This document shows positions 20,655-34,100 of a stretch of DNA of 64,000 nucleotides, one piece after another (within the stretch, counting starts at the first letter, position 1; every line of letters begins with the position of its first letter). The stretch is from Zoroaster sp. YZ-2022. Taxonomy: Eukaryota > Echinodermata > Asteroidea > Forcipulatida > Zoroasteridae. Below the pieces are notes generated by a model that made no database searches, was not told where the DNA came from, and was given only the letters and a program-made list of their open reading frames with translations. The DNA is taken from the NCBI GenBank assembly GCA_029582265.1, contig CM055830.1, positions 30,545,172-30,609,171 of the forward strand, in the 5' to 3' direction. A program made the translations under genes and the position numbers.

Positions 20655-20768
20655 TGGCACATAATTCCAGATTTCTGGTCTCTCAAATACAGTGTGTACC
20701 AACAAAATGACTGAATGTTAAAAATGTGTTTGAGAGACCAGAAATTTGGAATAATGGCATATGTGCCA
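20655..20768. repeat. Small foldback element
   Basis: Inverted arms of about 40 bases: GGCACATAATTCCAGATTTC at the left pairs with AAATTTGGAATAATGGCATA at the right, enclosing a short loop. It is unrelated to the coding sequence. Confidence 0.55.
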
Positions 20769-20926
20769 ATTGTTTTGGAGAAAACAAACCATAAGTGTCA
20801 TTCATGTCAGTGAAACCTCATCATTGTGAGCTGCTTATAGTTTTGACAAGCAGTTGCAACGTCAAAATCTTAATGCAGACCACATCGATGATAGCCCATT
20901 CTAGGGCCAATACACTGATCTGCTAA

Positions 20927-21170
20927 TTATTACAATCTAAAATTTTATGATTAGGTAAGCTTGCCCAAACAGACACTTTTTGCAGAAAGTTCACTATTGT
21001 GAGATTGGTATTTTTGGTGAAATTTAAATTTTATTATTATTAATTTATTTATTTTAAAAATGTTTCGAAAATTTCATGAAAGTGAGCTATCCCAGAATAA
21101 TGGATTTTATGGCAAAAGTGTCTGCTTGAGCAAGGTTACCTAATCACTAAGTTTTAGGTTGTAATAATTA
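20927..21170. repeat. Foldback element with half copy at 24295-24380
   Basis: The left arm contains GATTAGGTAAGCTTGCCCAA and CAGACACTTTTT; the right arm carries the inverted match (AAAAGTGTCTGCTTGAGCAA, GGTTACCTAATC). A half copy with TGGTAAGCTTTCCCAAGCAG lies near 24315. It is a MITE-like dispersed repeat. Confidence 0.55.
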
Positions 21171-21659
21171 ACAAATCAAAAGTTGGAAAAAAGAAAAATC
21201 GCTCCTTTTTTGTACATGTGGGGCTGGGCTAGGCTAGGGTCAAGGATACGGAGGCGGAGTCCAGTGTATTGTCTATGGAGCTGGAGTAAGGAAGAGATGG
21301 GGCTACATCGATGACATCATGGTTAACCATGGAGGTTTAATCTACAGTATATCCGATGTTTGATGAAGCTTTTTTTGCAATATTTCAAATAATGATTAAT
21401 TGCTATTGAGGTTTTTTCAATCAATCATGACATTGAGGGTCGAACATGTCGAATGTGAGCAAAAAAAGTGGGCGGGTAACAAGTTAACCCCCGGCCCCAG
21501 GCTATCCGTATCTTTGAAATTGGAAATGTCTATTCCACCATGGGGCAGGAAGTGACAATACCCCCAAAATCACCACATGATCTATGAACAAACGGCGAAA
21601 ATACATACCAATTACTAGAACTATGTAGCCGTGCACACATGAATCAGACCGTTTTATTT

Positions 21660-21680
21660 CATGGGCGCCGCCATCTTTAC
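21660..21680 (-). promoter_or_regulatory. YY1-type promoter motif between TMEM177 and EPB41L5
   Basis: The + strand reads GGGCGCCGCCATCTTTAC; on the - strand this is AAAGATGGCGGCG, matching the YY1 consensus AAGATGGCGGC that often lies just downstream of transcription starts of housekeeping genes. Its orientation and position fit a TMEM177 promoter in the shared 1.5-kb head-to-head interval. Confidence 0.4.
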
Positions 21681-21901
21681 TTTCATTCTCGGAACCACCC
21701 AACCTCTCGCGTGTTTTCACCACAGTCCACAAGTCATTAATTTTAGATGGTAAACAGTATATATGTGCAGCTCGTTGAACGGGTACCAACAGCTCAAAAT
21801 TTAACTAATAACTCAACTCGCAGACGTAGGACAAGTGCTTAAAATTTGTGAAGTCCAGACCGGAAGAAAACTGTCATAAAATTACCTTTTCTTACAGAAA
21901 C

Positions 21902-21955
21902 ATGAGCCACAAAAGTAGCCAAGAGACATATCAGATATACCTTAAGTCTGTTTAA
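21902..21955 (+). other. Possible upstream ORF in the EPB41L5 5' leader
   Basis: An ATG at 21902 opens a 17-codon ORF ending TAA at 21953-21955, 52 bases before the EPB41L5 start. It follows an acceptor-like TTTTCTTACAG ending at 21897. Whether it is transcribed is unknown. Confidence 0.2.
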
Positions 21956-22007
21956 CTTTACTTAAGTTTCTGAAACAACAATTTAGCCAAGGGAATAAGC
22001 TGTCAAG

Positions 22008-22175
22008 ATGATGCGTTTTCTGTCGCGGAGATTTTCACGTCGATACCGGCGACACGACAACTCGGCCACAGGAGGCCGGGGGACCGAAGTGCATGTCCCA
22101 GCGGCAAGAAACAAGCACGTATTCGTTTGTAAAGTGTTGTTCCTAGACGGGACAGACAAGGTTTACGAGGTTAAA
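22008..22175 (+). CDS. EPB41L5: EPB41L5 exon 1 (start)
   Basis: The exon has 56 codons from ATG 22008 (a second ATG follows at once, either could initiate) to donor AAA|GTGAGT in phase 0. It reads [17 protein letters not shown], resembling the short basic N terminus of EPB41L5, and then [16 protein letters not shown], the first FERM F1 strand. The context TCAAGATGATG is acceptable for initiation. Intron 1 is 11.9 kb. Confidence 0.85.
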
Positions 22176-25100
22176 GTGAGTATAAAGTTGGTGAAGTACT
22201 TTTTTGTAAATAAACCATTTGTTGGTCCAGGTTAAGTGTGTTTGAAAATGTTTTATAATTATAGAAATTTTGGAGAAGTATACAAATTCAACAAAACTGT
22301 AAATTACAAGAGTCAATATAGGCCTAAATAAATAATAATGCAAATAATAGCCTAACGTTAACGTTAGGGATAGTTTACTTTAATACAACAATAATTAAAG
22401 GGTGGAATGTTGTATCCGACTGCTACTTTTTCTCATTCAAATATAACCAATAATGTAATCTTACCTACCCAGTAAGGTGGAGAACATATGGATGATGATG
22501 GACATATGTACTTCAAATCGAAGCAGGTCGCTTCGTACCCAAGTCGTTTCGTACCCAAGTCGTTTCGTACCCAAGTCGTTTCGTACCCGACGTGCGGCAT
22601 CATCCAAGGGATTAAGACTGCGGTCCTTGCTCGATGCGTGGGACTTATGCATAAATTTTGTTTTGCTTTTCATTTTGAATGACCGGCCGGTGAATTAATA
22701 CCTCATTAACCCTAACTCCCTAGGCATTGTATTAAAACAATAAAATCCTTCAAAATCCTCCAACTGGCTTTGTTGTCTAGGGAGTTAGGGTTAATGGTCC
22801 TGTCAATCATTCTGCCTCGGACTTGTGCATAAATTTTTTTTTGCTTGTCATTTTGAATGACCGGCCGGTGAATTAATACCTCATTAATACGGCGGTGTCT
22901 TTGATAAACTGAGGTTGGTCATTGGTTAAACCATCTTGAACTGAGCGTCTGATTGGTTGATAGAATTATACTCGGGATCCTTCTGAGGTCTATAAAAAGT
23001 CTCATCGAGCAGAATCTATCATTCTGTGTCAAGACAAGATTCCAGTCAAGTCAAGATTCAAGAACTTTCCAGCTCAAGTCAAGATTCAAGAACTTTCCAG
23101 CTCAAGATGCCTATCAAGTATCCTTGCCTCTTCTGTAAGAAGTCTGTTCGATCGAGCCAGCACGCCTTCCAGTGTGAGCGCTGCTAGGGATGGCAGCATG
23201 TGGGCTGCAACTCTGGTTTTAGTCACCAGCAGTACCTGGAGATCCGTGACGATCCATCCAGGCTGGTCGTTTGGATCTGTGCACCCTGCACAAGTCAAGA
23301 GCAAGAAAATAATTATTTAGTACATCCGAAATAATCAGGACTTGAAAATTATAGAAAAGGGAAGACAGTGATAAATTTGCAAAAACAAATAATAATAAAA
23401 AGAAATGCAAATAATTCTGGGAATAGATTTCATTATTAGATTTTATTTCATGCTGGGAATTGAATTTATTAAATCCAAGCTCAAAAAAACCAAACGAAAC
23501 AAACCGCAGCGACAACACATTTCCCGTGAACCCATCAACAGTGATTGACAGTCACATTGTTGTTCAATATAAAAGGACTTGGAACCCTTTGTTACTGTGC
23601 TATGAAGCCTGGGTACGAAACGACTTGGGTACGAAACGACTTGGGTACGAAACGACTTGGGTACGAAACGACTTGGGTACGAAACGACCGACATTCCTTC
23701 AAATTATTCCAGGATATTTATTTCATGAAAAATCGGGCATTTTTGGTATACGATGACTTCCTCCTGTCAGTCTGATCTTGTCAACTCCTCCAACATGGTC
23801 ATTGTACATACGCAGTGGCAACTATAATAGGATCCTTCTATTTTCTGAAGGGGAGAATTTTTTTAGAAGGGAAATAAAGTCCGAAAACCATAATAAAAGT
23901 GGATATAATAATAATATAATATAATATAATATAACTGGTTAGTGGTTGCAAAAAAATTCAAAAAAGTGCCGGTCGGATACGACATTCTTTGCTGATTAAA
24001 TAACGATTGATTTCAGATCTGGTAGCCTAACATTTAATGTAATGCATCAAAATGTGGGCGTAGAACACACTGCAAATTAAGTTGTTCAGACCTTAACTGT
24101 GGAGTGTCATGGCTGAATGTGAATAACGTTAAATAAACATTTTTTGCGTAGTGAGACAGTATCAGAGCCAACAATTATTGACTACACACAAGTTTTGATA
24201 ACATCAGTCCCATTTCTCGGTAGCCCCATTCTAGGGCCAATACACTGGACTCCCTCCGTATCCTTGGCCCTAACCCCACATGTACAAAAGAGAACCTAAA
24301 ATGCGGTTGCAGTGGTAAGCTTTCCCAAGCAGACATTTTGGCATGAAGTTTGTGAGATCAGTAATTTTGGTGAAATTTTAATATTTGTATTTTTTTGTTT
24401 TAATTTCAAAAACGTTTTTTCAAAAATTTCTAAAATGTTTTCAAAAATGATAACAAATTTGCTAATCAAATTGTCATTTGACTAGCATTTTGATAATATT
24501 GACTAGCAAAAGCAAAAAAACGTCATACATTTGTTGTACAAAATCTTTGTTTAATAAGTAAAGTTTGTCTGTTTTAGTTTGTTTATTTTTACATTTGAAT
24601 GTACCTGTAATTCTGCTTAAATAGTTACAATGACTGAATGTCAGCAGGCTTAAAATAAAATCATGTTATTTGTATTGGCCAGGGTTTGAAACCACTAACA
24701 TGCCATATACATGTACATTATTACTCAAGTGTTTAATTTAAGGGAAAGTATACATCTACCTCTATTCAACTGTGTTTCACTTTGTGTGAATAAATGTATA
24801 TTGTGAAAGTTTTCAACAAGAAAATGTGAAAATCCATTCACAAACCTCATTATTATGTGCAATTTTTGTACAGTTTGTCACTATAATTCAGATTGTGCAT
24901 AATTGGGGTATAACATTTAAAGTTTCTTAAAATAAAGGTATGTATGTATTTGTTTACAACTTTACACAAAATACATGTTAGTATGTACATGAACGTAATG
25001 TAAAACTGTGCGTTCATGTTTGTTTGAGAATGCCAAAGGTATGTAAAACACACTGCCTTTATACATTGTTTTTGTACATGGACACATTAGGACCCTCTAA

Positions 25101-28100
25101 CCGTACCATTATGGAAATACATGTAATAAATGTATGATCATAATGGATTCCTATAACCCAATGGAGAAACACTGTAAAAAATGATTCTCCTATAAATATT
25201 TTATTGATCCTTATCCTAAGAGATTAACTTTAATATGTAAATTTATATAAACGCTAACAAAATGAACAAACCATAAATTCCATTTACACTACCCACGTAT
25301 TAGTCGTTACAATTTTAAATCCCCTTATAATACAACACGGGCAGACATGATTTTTTTGTATGTGCATAGCATTCCAACTGCATGACACATTCATAATGTA
25401 ACAAAGGCTGTGGTTGGACAAGCTGAAATTGATAGATTCCATTTGGCAAATCAATTAGATTGTACTATAGCAGAGGGCTTTTGTAAACAATAATTTCTGT
25501 CTCAAAATCTCAAAATCGAAATACATGCATGTAACCAGGTGCAAGAACTTACATGCTCCTATTTTATTTGTATTGCATAAACATGTCAGTGAAGTATTAC
25601 ATTAACCCTAACCCCCTGGCCCTTTTAGGTAGGATGCATCCTCAATCACACAAAATGCTACAAAATGTCTTCATAAAATTTGGAAGGTTCCTGAATACTC
25701 CAAAATCACCCAATATATTATGCTGTATTTCGTGTGTAGTGTGCCCACTGCCTCAATCACACAAAATCACACTAGTCTGTACCCTTTGCCTTTATCCCTT
25801 TATTATGAACAAAAAATGTGAACTGGGGATGCGCAGCAGTTTGTACTCACATTTATAGGAAAGTTTAACAAAAAGTTATGTTATCTTATTTGAATATGAA
25901 AAGTAACTCACCTGGTATTGTATTCCTAAATTGATACATGGTGTGAAATGTATGCAAATAATGCCATTTTATTATTACCAGTGCATAAAACTTACCTCAG
26001 TATAAATTGAATAGTCTGTTTGCTGGCCAAGTACAGTTGTATGAGTTGAAACAATACAAGTAGTTCCATGGAATATCTTACCTTTCCGATGCATTACAGC
26101 ATGGAGAGCTATTCAACCACAACATAGCCATCCTATCTCAATCCTCCACAAAATCACACAGCACATGGCCATCCTACATGTATCTCAATCCTCCACAAAA
26201 TCACACAGCACACATGTACATGTAGCACCTTCCTCAATCACCCAAAATCACCCAGCACATATATCTAGCATCCTTCCTCAATCACACAAAATAACACAGA
26301 ACAGATATAGCATCCTTCCACAATCACCCAAAATAACACAGAAAATATACAGGGTGTCCCCATAAAAAGTATACCGAGATCAAAATTACTGTAATGGCAA
26401 AACTACTTTATATATGGGGAAGAGAAATATATCTCTAGAAAGGGTAGAATGTCCTCTTTGCAATGGTATACAGCTTGTGATGTTATTGACACAGATGAGT
26501 GAACAAATTAGACAGATGTTAAGGGTACTGAAAGCAGGACTGTGACAAGTTTGCATATTTCAACAACAAATCTCAACCATGCAAGTGTGCAGAATACCAA
26601 ATGCCTTTGTTTTTTCAACACATTCTTGAAAACAAGGAATGTACCTAAAACAATGTAATCTGCTTTGTTTTCGCTACTTACCTCAAAAGTTTAATGTGCA
26701 GGTTTTTTAAAATGTTTTTTGGACCTTTGTTATTCAAATATGCAAACTTGTCACAGTCCTGCTTTCAGTACCCTTAACATCTGTCTAATTTGTTCACTCA
26801 TCTGTGTCAATAACATCACAAGCTGTATACCATTGCAAAGAGGACATTCTGCCCTTTCTAGAGATATATTTCTCTTTCCCATATATAAAGTAGTTTTGCC
26901 ATTACAGTAATTTTTATCTCGGTATACTTTTTATGGGGACACCCTGTATAGCATCCTTCCTCAATCACACAAAATGCTCCAATACCTCATAGAGCATTTT
27001 GTGTGATGTGGGGTGGTTAGGATTAATTTAAAGGTAACATACTAGTTATTGGCCTTATGTTTTGAACCTAGCAGGTTCTTTCTCAAAGGCAAAATGGACG
27101 ATATACAAACATGCACACATATATAAACACAATGTATTAAAGTGTACATATGAGAGATCCTGCATTTTTTAAGGTTTTTTGTTCCCAATATAAAGAATTC
27201 TAAATTCGGCACTTTTTTATTTGGTACACGAAGTCATTATTGAGACACATGTAGTGCATCAGTTATCAATTTACACCATTGGTAAAATGGCTGTCAATTG
27301 CATCCAAACTTTATAGAGTCAAAAGACAATTGTATATTTTACTAATCGAAATGAGAATGTGTTTATTTGGTTGTGTGGAAAGATTAGAGAAAAATGTATT
27401 CCGATGGACATGCATTCAGATGTCAGATGAAATAACTTGTCAATATTGTTTGTATCATTACTATCTTGAAACCAAGTAAGCATTTAGGTAATTATTTCAG
27501 TTTATTTTACGCTCGGTTTATTTTGCATGTTACACTGTATGTACATTATGTATACATGTATTATCAATGATGCAACCTTTGCATGTCCAATGAAGATCGT
27601 AACTGTAAAATTACAATCTAGTTTTGCCATAAAGAAATGTTTGGCACCATAATTGTACCATTTTAATTACAATGTGATCTGAATAATTGCTTTTACAGAT
27701 GTAGTATTTACTAGAGCATACAGTAAGGTCACAGGTTGGGAACTGCAAATTAAGAAAATTAACTAGCGTCAAACAACTGATTCTTGGGTTGTTCCCATCC
27801 AATTGACCTTGCACCATTTGTCACTTAGACAAACCCATACATGTACGTGTATAAATTTCACCAACCCATATAAATTTCACTTATGCAAAAAACAATTAAT
27901 GAAAATGTTCGTTAAGTACATTTAAACAATTCTTCAACACATACTGTTTGGATTTTAAGGGGAATTCACACAACATTGGTAATGTAGGCAAAACTGCCTA
28001 GAGCTACAAGTATGCATGTACATTGTATGCATGTATACTCTATTTGAATCAAGGTACATGTATGTACACATACTGTACATGTACACTGCATATTGGACAA

Positions 28101-31100
28101 AACAAAGATTGAGTGTCCTTTTCTTCAAAATATATACATATGTACATGTAAAAAAAAATTACTGTTAAAGAGAGCTACTGACCACTGTTTTTCATTTCAA
28201 AGTATTTGTGTTTCTTTGTAGAAGGAAATTAACAATGTTCCAATGAAAACTAAAATTTCTGGAAACTGCTGATAAAATAGTGGATATATTTTTAAAGGGA
28301 AAGTACACCTTTTGGTGATTACAAGATTATTATCTAAAAAAATTACACCTGGTGTTATGTTTGCACAAGTACATGTGCCAATCATACTTAATTATTCCTT
28401 CTAAAGTGCTTTCATCATCTCAAGAAAAAAAGTAGTTGTTACAAATAAATAATTCCTATTTCAAACGTTTGTTGATAAACATAAAAAATAGTCTTTCCTT
28501 GTTTTTTTTCAAAAACATGGGCACCTAGCCACCTAGATGTGTATTGTGATGGAACTTTCACAGATTACTTTTATATGTTTTATATAGTACATGTTAACAT
28601 TATACCTACCCAACACTGTACGTATTTCTCAAAACAAGAGGATTGAATTACTAGTTGAAATGAAAATTTAAAAAAACCTTTTTCCCAAATACCAAAACAA
28701 ATGGTTGAATATAAATGTAACAATTACTTAGTGTAAAGCTGATTGTGATGTATTAATCTTCTCTATAAAGTGAAATAATATCCATCAGTTCAAATTTAGG
28801 AAAGAGGACCTCTGAAATCCACTTCAGAATGAGTATTATTCATTCATTCATATTTATTTCCATTTCACAATTCTGAAGTTGCTGTGTACAGATAATAGTA
28901 TTAATAACTCAGTGTACAATAAGGTGAGAAATATGGACAACAAATATAAAAAATCTATAAAATCTGTATGCATTTTCTCTATTTTCTTGTGAACGGCACA
29001 ACGTTCATGTAATCCTTTAAAGTGTGTGTATATGATGTTTGACAGCACTGAATCACTGTGCCCCACCCAGGCTTAATGGGGATTGCATATTTCAAATAGA
29101 CATGTAGTATGACGTACATTAGTTTAAATTGAGAATACTAGTACAAGTACATACTACATGTAAGTAAACATATCCTTTCATGCATCATATTATGTATGCT
29201 GGTAGTTTATACTAATAATTTAAAGGGACAGTATCATCACGATCAACACGGCATGGAATCGGGAAACTAGTTTTAGAATTACTCAGTGACTGAAAATCAT
29301 ACCCCACACCATTGCTGCTGCGTAAATGAGCCAGTAAATTTCAGTCACTGTGTTCTTCTTAAACTAGGACACTGATTCCATGCCCTGTTGAATGTCTGCT
29401 CTGATCGTGATGATAAGTCCCTTTTAAAGAAAGCACATTTTGTTTAGCTGTTTTACCGGCAATTTCCAAAGTTTGTTTTTGTGTTCATTGGAACATTAAT
29501 TATATCCTAAGGAGGGAAGCTTGGTTTAACTGTAATTACATGGATGTGTATGTGCCCAAATGAATTTATAACAGGATCCACAATCGATTAATTACGTCCT
29601 CAAAAACAAAACAAACAAAACAGGTTGAATGATACAGGACGATAAATTTATTGCATGTCTATTGATACAACTATGGACTGTTTAACAATACTTTGCAAAC
29701 ATCATACAGAAAAAAAAATTGTACAAGAAAAATAGCAATGTACAGAATGAAATAGAAAAAAAAGGAATACGTACCTTTATTAAAATAGGTCTCAAAAATG
29801 TAAGAAAGTATGTAAATTATGATATTGAACATGTACATTATAACATTCCAGAGAAATTATCCATACAATACCAACAAATTCATCACAGAAGTCTTTGAAC
29901 TAAAGGGACATTCATGAACATTCATGTAGTACATTGTGTCTAGTTAATAGGTGAAATCAAGAACACTGTCATAACTCTATACGTGTCCATGTAGCTGTAC
30001 ATGTATGACCCATTTAAGTTAAAGAGTGGCACTTCTGACATAACCGGTGCCCAGCACTCCCCATGGTGTGCTATTGAATGTCTGGATGCCAGCAATGAGA
30101 CCAAGACCAGAGTGGGTGTGTTTGGTTTCAAGGTCTGACATCTTGACATTCTGGTTACTGTGAACTTCTGCTTGTTGTCATATTAAACGAACACCCACCT
30201 ACTGTATGTATGTTTATTTACAGTACTGGTAATGTACTGTACAATTGGTGTTTTTTTTATGGTTCATGTTGTACACAGTACATACATGTACATGTACAGT
30301 AAGTACAAGTATACAGTATGCACAAAATGTACATTGTACTGCATGTTCCAGACTGATTGTGGTCCATTGCATATGTCTGGCCTATTATGTCTACAGGCTT
30401 ATTATGTTCAGCCCATTATGTCCGCAGGATTATTATGTCCAGCCCATTATGTCTGCAGGCTTATTACATGTATGTCCAGCCGATTATGTCCACGGGCTTA
30501 TTACGTGTACATGTATGTCCAGCCCATTATGTCTACAGGATTATTATGTCCAGCCCATTATGTCCGCTGGCTTATTATGTCCAGCCCATTATGTCCGCTG
30601 GCTTATTATGTCCAGCCCATTATGTCCGCAGGCTTATTATGTCCATGGGCTTATTATGTCCATGGGCTTATTTAAGTCCAATAGATTTGGATACGTTGAT
30701 CCAGCAGGTTTTAGGTCTATTTTTGGTTTTACTGCACATTTTTAAAAGATCTTGTAACATTTTCCCATCCATTTTTGTAATGTCCCCTAGAGTAACATCC
30801 GATGTTAGCACCCGAAGGGCACACAAAGTAGATAGTCTGCAAATGTGTGTACATTTTCAATCAAAATGCATCAATAAACTTCCCGCAATGATTGTCTAAT
30901 AACCAATGTGACAAAAAAGAAAGTCCAGACGAATAAAATGGGTGGCAAATTCTTCAAATTTTCTTAATTTATCATTTTCATGATCGTGTAAATCATACAT
31001 CCCATAGATTATGACATTAACCCTAACTCCCTAAGCATTGTTACTGAACAATAAAAATCCTTCAAAATCCTCCAACTGCTTTTGTTGTCTAGGGAGTTAG

Positions 31101-34100
31101 GGTTAACCCATTTGAAAGTCTATAATGTCATTAAGCAATATGATGTATGTGTTTATAATGCACAATTTGAAAACAACCTCTCAATACAGCAAACAGCTTT
31201 TTGGCTTAAATGAGTCTCAGAAACTCATAATGATCATTTTTGTGGTCGTGTAAACAATTCACCCCATACCAGAGCACTTGTGAGTTATGTTCAGGCTGGA
31301 CTTGTTCAGAGAACAGTGCAGTAAGTCCCGGTGTTGTTATCTCCTGGTAGGGTTTAGTTTCTCAAGGGTTCACAGCCTTGTCTGTCATCTTTCTTCCTCT
31401 TCTGCATGTGGCCACTAACATCTCCGTTATGGATGTCAACTCTTTCTGACACTTTTATGTTCACCTTATAATTTATTGTTATGTTATTTGACTCATGATC
31501 TGTGAATTTGTCGTTTAAGTTATAAGTGGCAGTGAACCATTTGATTGGCCCATTGGTGTTCCTTTTTTAGGAATTGCTGTCTTTATCAGCTTATTAACCT
31601 TTGTAGTTAATATCCGGCTTTTGTTCACATTTGCACTTTATATATAATTTTTTTTTTTAAACATTATGACAGTCAAGAACCCATTTGAAAGTCGAGAAAG
31701 CCATTTGAAAAAATATGGCAATTTAGTTAATAAATTTCAATTCAGAATGCACAACTGGGGAACAACCTGTCAATGAGTGTAGTGGAACTAATCTAGACAA
31801 GAAACACCTGTCAGTATGAGTGGTTCAGAGAACAAACAGAGTACAATTATTATTCTTTAATTTTGTTTTGTTGTACTTCAGTGTAGATAAGAGAAACAAA
31901 ACTTCAATGCATTTCTGACTAGTAAAAGTAAATCGTAGAACAAGTGAGCCAGTCTATAATGTTATCTGGAATAAATGTATCAGTTTTGTGTCAGTGGGGC
32001 TCTGAATAAATTTCAAATAAATATGGAATATTTATTTTAACAACATTTTAGAGGTCAGTTTTGAACTATATTTTAGATCCTCAAAAAGAATGCATTTATT
32101 ACTAATAGTGTACAGGGTTTTTTAATTAATTTTCTGTCTGCAAAGAAAGAAGCTATGTACCTAGACGGATAAAACTGCTAAAATATTGAACAAATTTCGA
32201 AATATCACATATTGTACATGTTTGTGGTTTTCGCTTGTTTTAATTTTGGAATTTATATTGGGAATATTTAATATCGAAAGTGGAAATAAATGTCATAAAA
32301 TGAAAAGTGGGCAGATTTCTGGATGTTACAAAGTCAATCATTCTACATGTACATGTACACTGTAGATATAGGAACTTAGAAAGTCTGACACATACCCTGT
32401 TGAAACCAAGTTACATGTCCAACCTGAAAACCCTATTAATCATGGCAGTTGAACCAATTTACACGTATTCATACCAGCATGAAGCATTGTGGCTGAATCT
32501 CCAATAAATGGTCACCTTATGGGTGACCTTCAGACAAGGCTATGACCCAAAGTGGGATTTATACAGTGCACCAGTAACCCACCAGTTAACACCCCAATGA
32601 ACCCATGGCAGGGTTGTGTTATTGTTATGATCAGTGTGTGTGTATAGGCCTTGAGGAGCTTGGGAGGTGCCTTGATGGTGCAGAGGGTCTAGAAGGGTGT
32701 GATTGGGACTACCGAGGTCGGATTCAATGATGTACATTGTACTTATTTTGTGTACACATGTTTACATGCATACATGTACATTAATTAAAGCCAATTTATA
32801 AGAATTCAGCTGACCTCTGTACTCTATGCAACCATACTGCAGAGGTACCACATTGCATGTTGCATGCATACAAATGTGTACAAATTATATCAGTAGGTAT
32901 TTAGTAAACATGTACACATGTAGTACATGTACGTGTACATACCATGTACAAGACATGTTCAACCATGGAGGTACGTGTAGACCCAGTGTACGGCTACTGG
33001 TTGGCAGGATTGAATTTTGTCAAAATGTCCTAGCGCCACGCCCCTAAGACATCTTTACACAGGATTTTTCTGGTGGGTGGGGACTCTAGCTAATTGGTGT
33101 ATTAACCCTCCTATTCTGAAAACCATTCGTTTTTCATAGGGTTTGGAGGGATCGAATTAAAATAATATTAATATTTTGATTTACAAACCGCTCTGTATAC
33201 ATGTACACTGTATACACTGTATGCCATGATATCTGTAGTTTTACTCTAACCACTGGACAAATATTAAGAATATCAGGCCTGTGATTGCTCAGGATTTTTT
33301 TTTTTTTTTTTACAAATCTCCCTATGCCTCAAAATGTTTTTGAAAGAATAGAAGTAGCCACCAAGGAAAGAAAGAAGTAGCCTGTACTGTGTCCAAACCT
33401 CCAGTGGAGAGTCTGTAAATCTTCCAAAATTAAACATCCAGGAGGTTCAAGGGCTTTGTCCTCTAGACCAAAAGGAGACCTACTACCCTTTTTCAAGATT
33501 TTTCAATTTTGTCAAATCACAGTGGGAGTGGTGAGAACTGTCGTGGTGTGCGAGGTTATCAATGGATAAAAAAACTCATATTACTAGCAAGGATAGTAAA
33601 ACTATAAAACCATAGGGGGTGGGTAGAGAGGCTTTTGCTGAGGGTGTCCACATTACTTGTGCACTGAAAAATATGGTACTGTTGTTTCAACTGTGGTGCT
33701 GTTTTTTCAGCAGTGAATTGCAAATAAAACAATGAAATAAAGACTGTTTAGTATTTACATGTACATGTATACCTGGAATATGGAATGATTATACATTGTA
33801 CACCATTTGTGTATCAGGGGTCAAGAGTTTGTCTGGTGTTAAATGTCTAGTGCTCCTTTGTCTATGACAGTATTGGTGAAGTCATTGTAAAACACAGTTT
33901 TACATCAAAGTAAACATTTTTAATTTAAGAAATTCAATAATTAGTTTGTGTTTACAGTAAGATAAATTTTTCTATTGATGTCTTGGATTTGTGGAATCAA
34001 TTATTACAAAACAATTATTTACTTATTTATTTGGTTGGTTTCTTTTTCAAATAGTTTTCAAATGCTTTTTTTTCCCAGAAAAATGCTAAAGCAGAGGAAT

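Larger units (their letters stand above)
20518..21609 (-). other. Possible 5' UTR intron of TMEM177
   Basis: On the - strand an acceptor-like GTTGTGCTCAG ends at about 20518, 8 bases before the ATG, and a donor-like TTG|GTATGT occurs at about 21608. A first non-coding exon near 21610-21700 would overlap the YY1-type motif. This is inference from splice-like motifs only. The interval contains foldback repeats at 20655-20768 and 20927-21170. Confidence 0.25.
22519..23696 (+). mobile_element. Degenerate DNA transposon with inverted 16-bp arrays and PHD-finger ORF
   Basis: A direct repeat CTTCAAAT flanks it (22511-22518 and 23697-23704). Inside the left edge lie four copies of a 16-base unit (22526-22589, CGTACCCAAGTCGTTT); inside the right edge lie five copies in inverse orientation (23610-23688). 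Between are a TATA box, a broken PHD-finger ORF and a duplicated segment (22641-22705 and 22818-22886). A Mutator-like (MULE) origin is inferred from the 8-bp duplication and the finger. Confidence 0.6.
25612..27026. mobile_element. Large TTAACCC-ended element with internal repeats
   Basis: Ends TTAACCCTAACCCCCTGGC and GTGGGGTGGTTAGGATTAA. Inside are dispersed copies of CCTCAATCACACAAAAT and a tandem set at 26122-26350. A 597-bp mariner-like element is inserted at 26350-26946. Confidence 0.6.
22176..34078 (+). other. EPB41L5 intron 1 (11.9 kb)
   Basis: Holds the elements listed separately at 22519-23696, 25612-27026, 29219-29427, 30373-30672, 31017-31106 and 33265-33490. Bases 23705-25600, 27027-29200, 29440-30360, 31110-33260 and 33500-34070 are AT-rich with many TACATGTA runs and show no gene. 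A diverged single unit of the 76-bp repeat is at about 27970-28060, and a fragment of the foldback family D at 28189-28300. Confidence 0.6.

Noticed and set aside
30232..30899. Three overlapping ORFs of 147-180 codons
   Set aside because: All derive from the 31-bp repeat read in three frames; no splice or family evidence.
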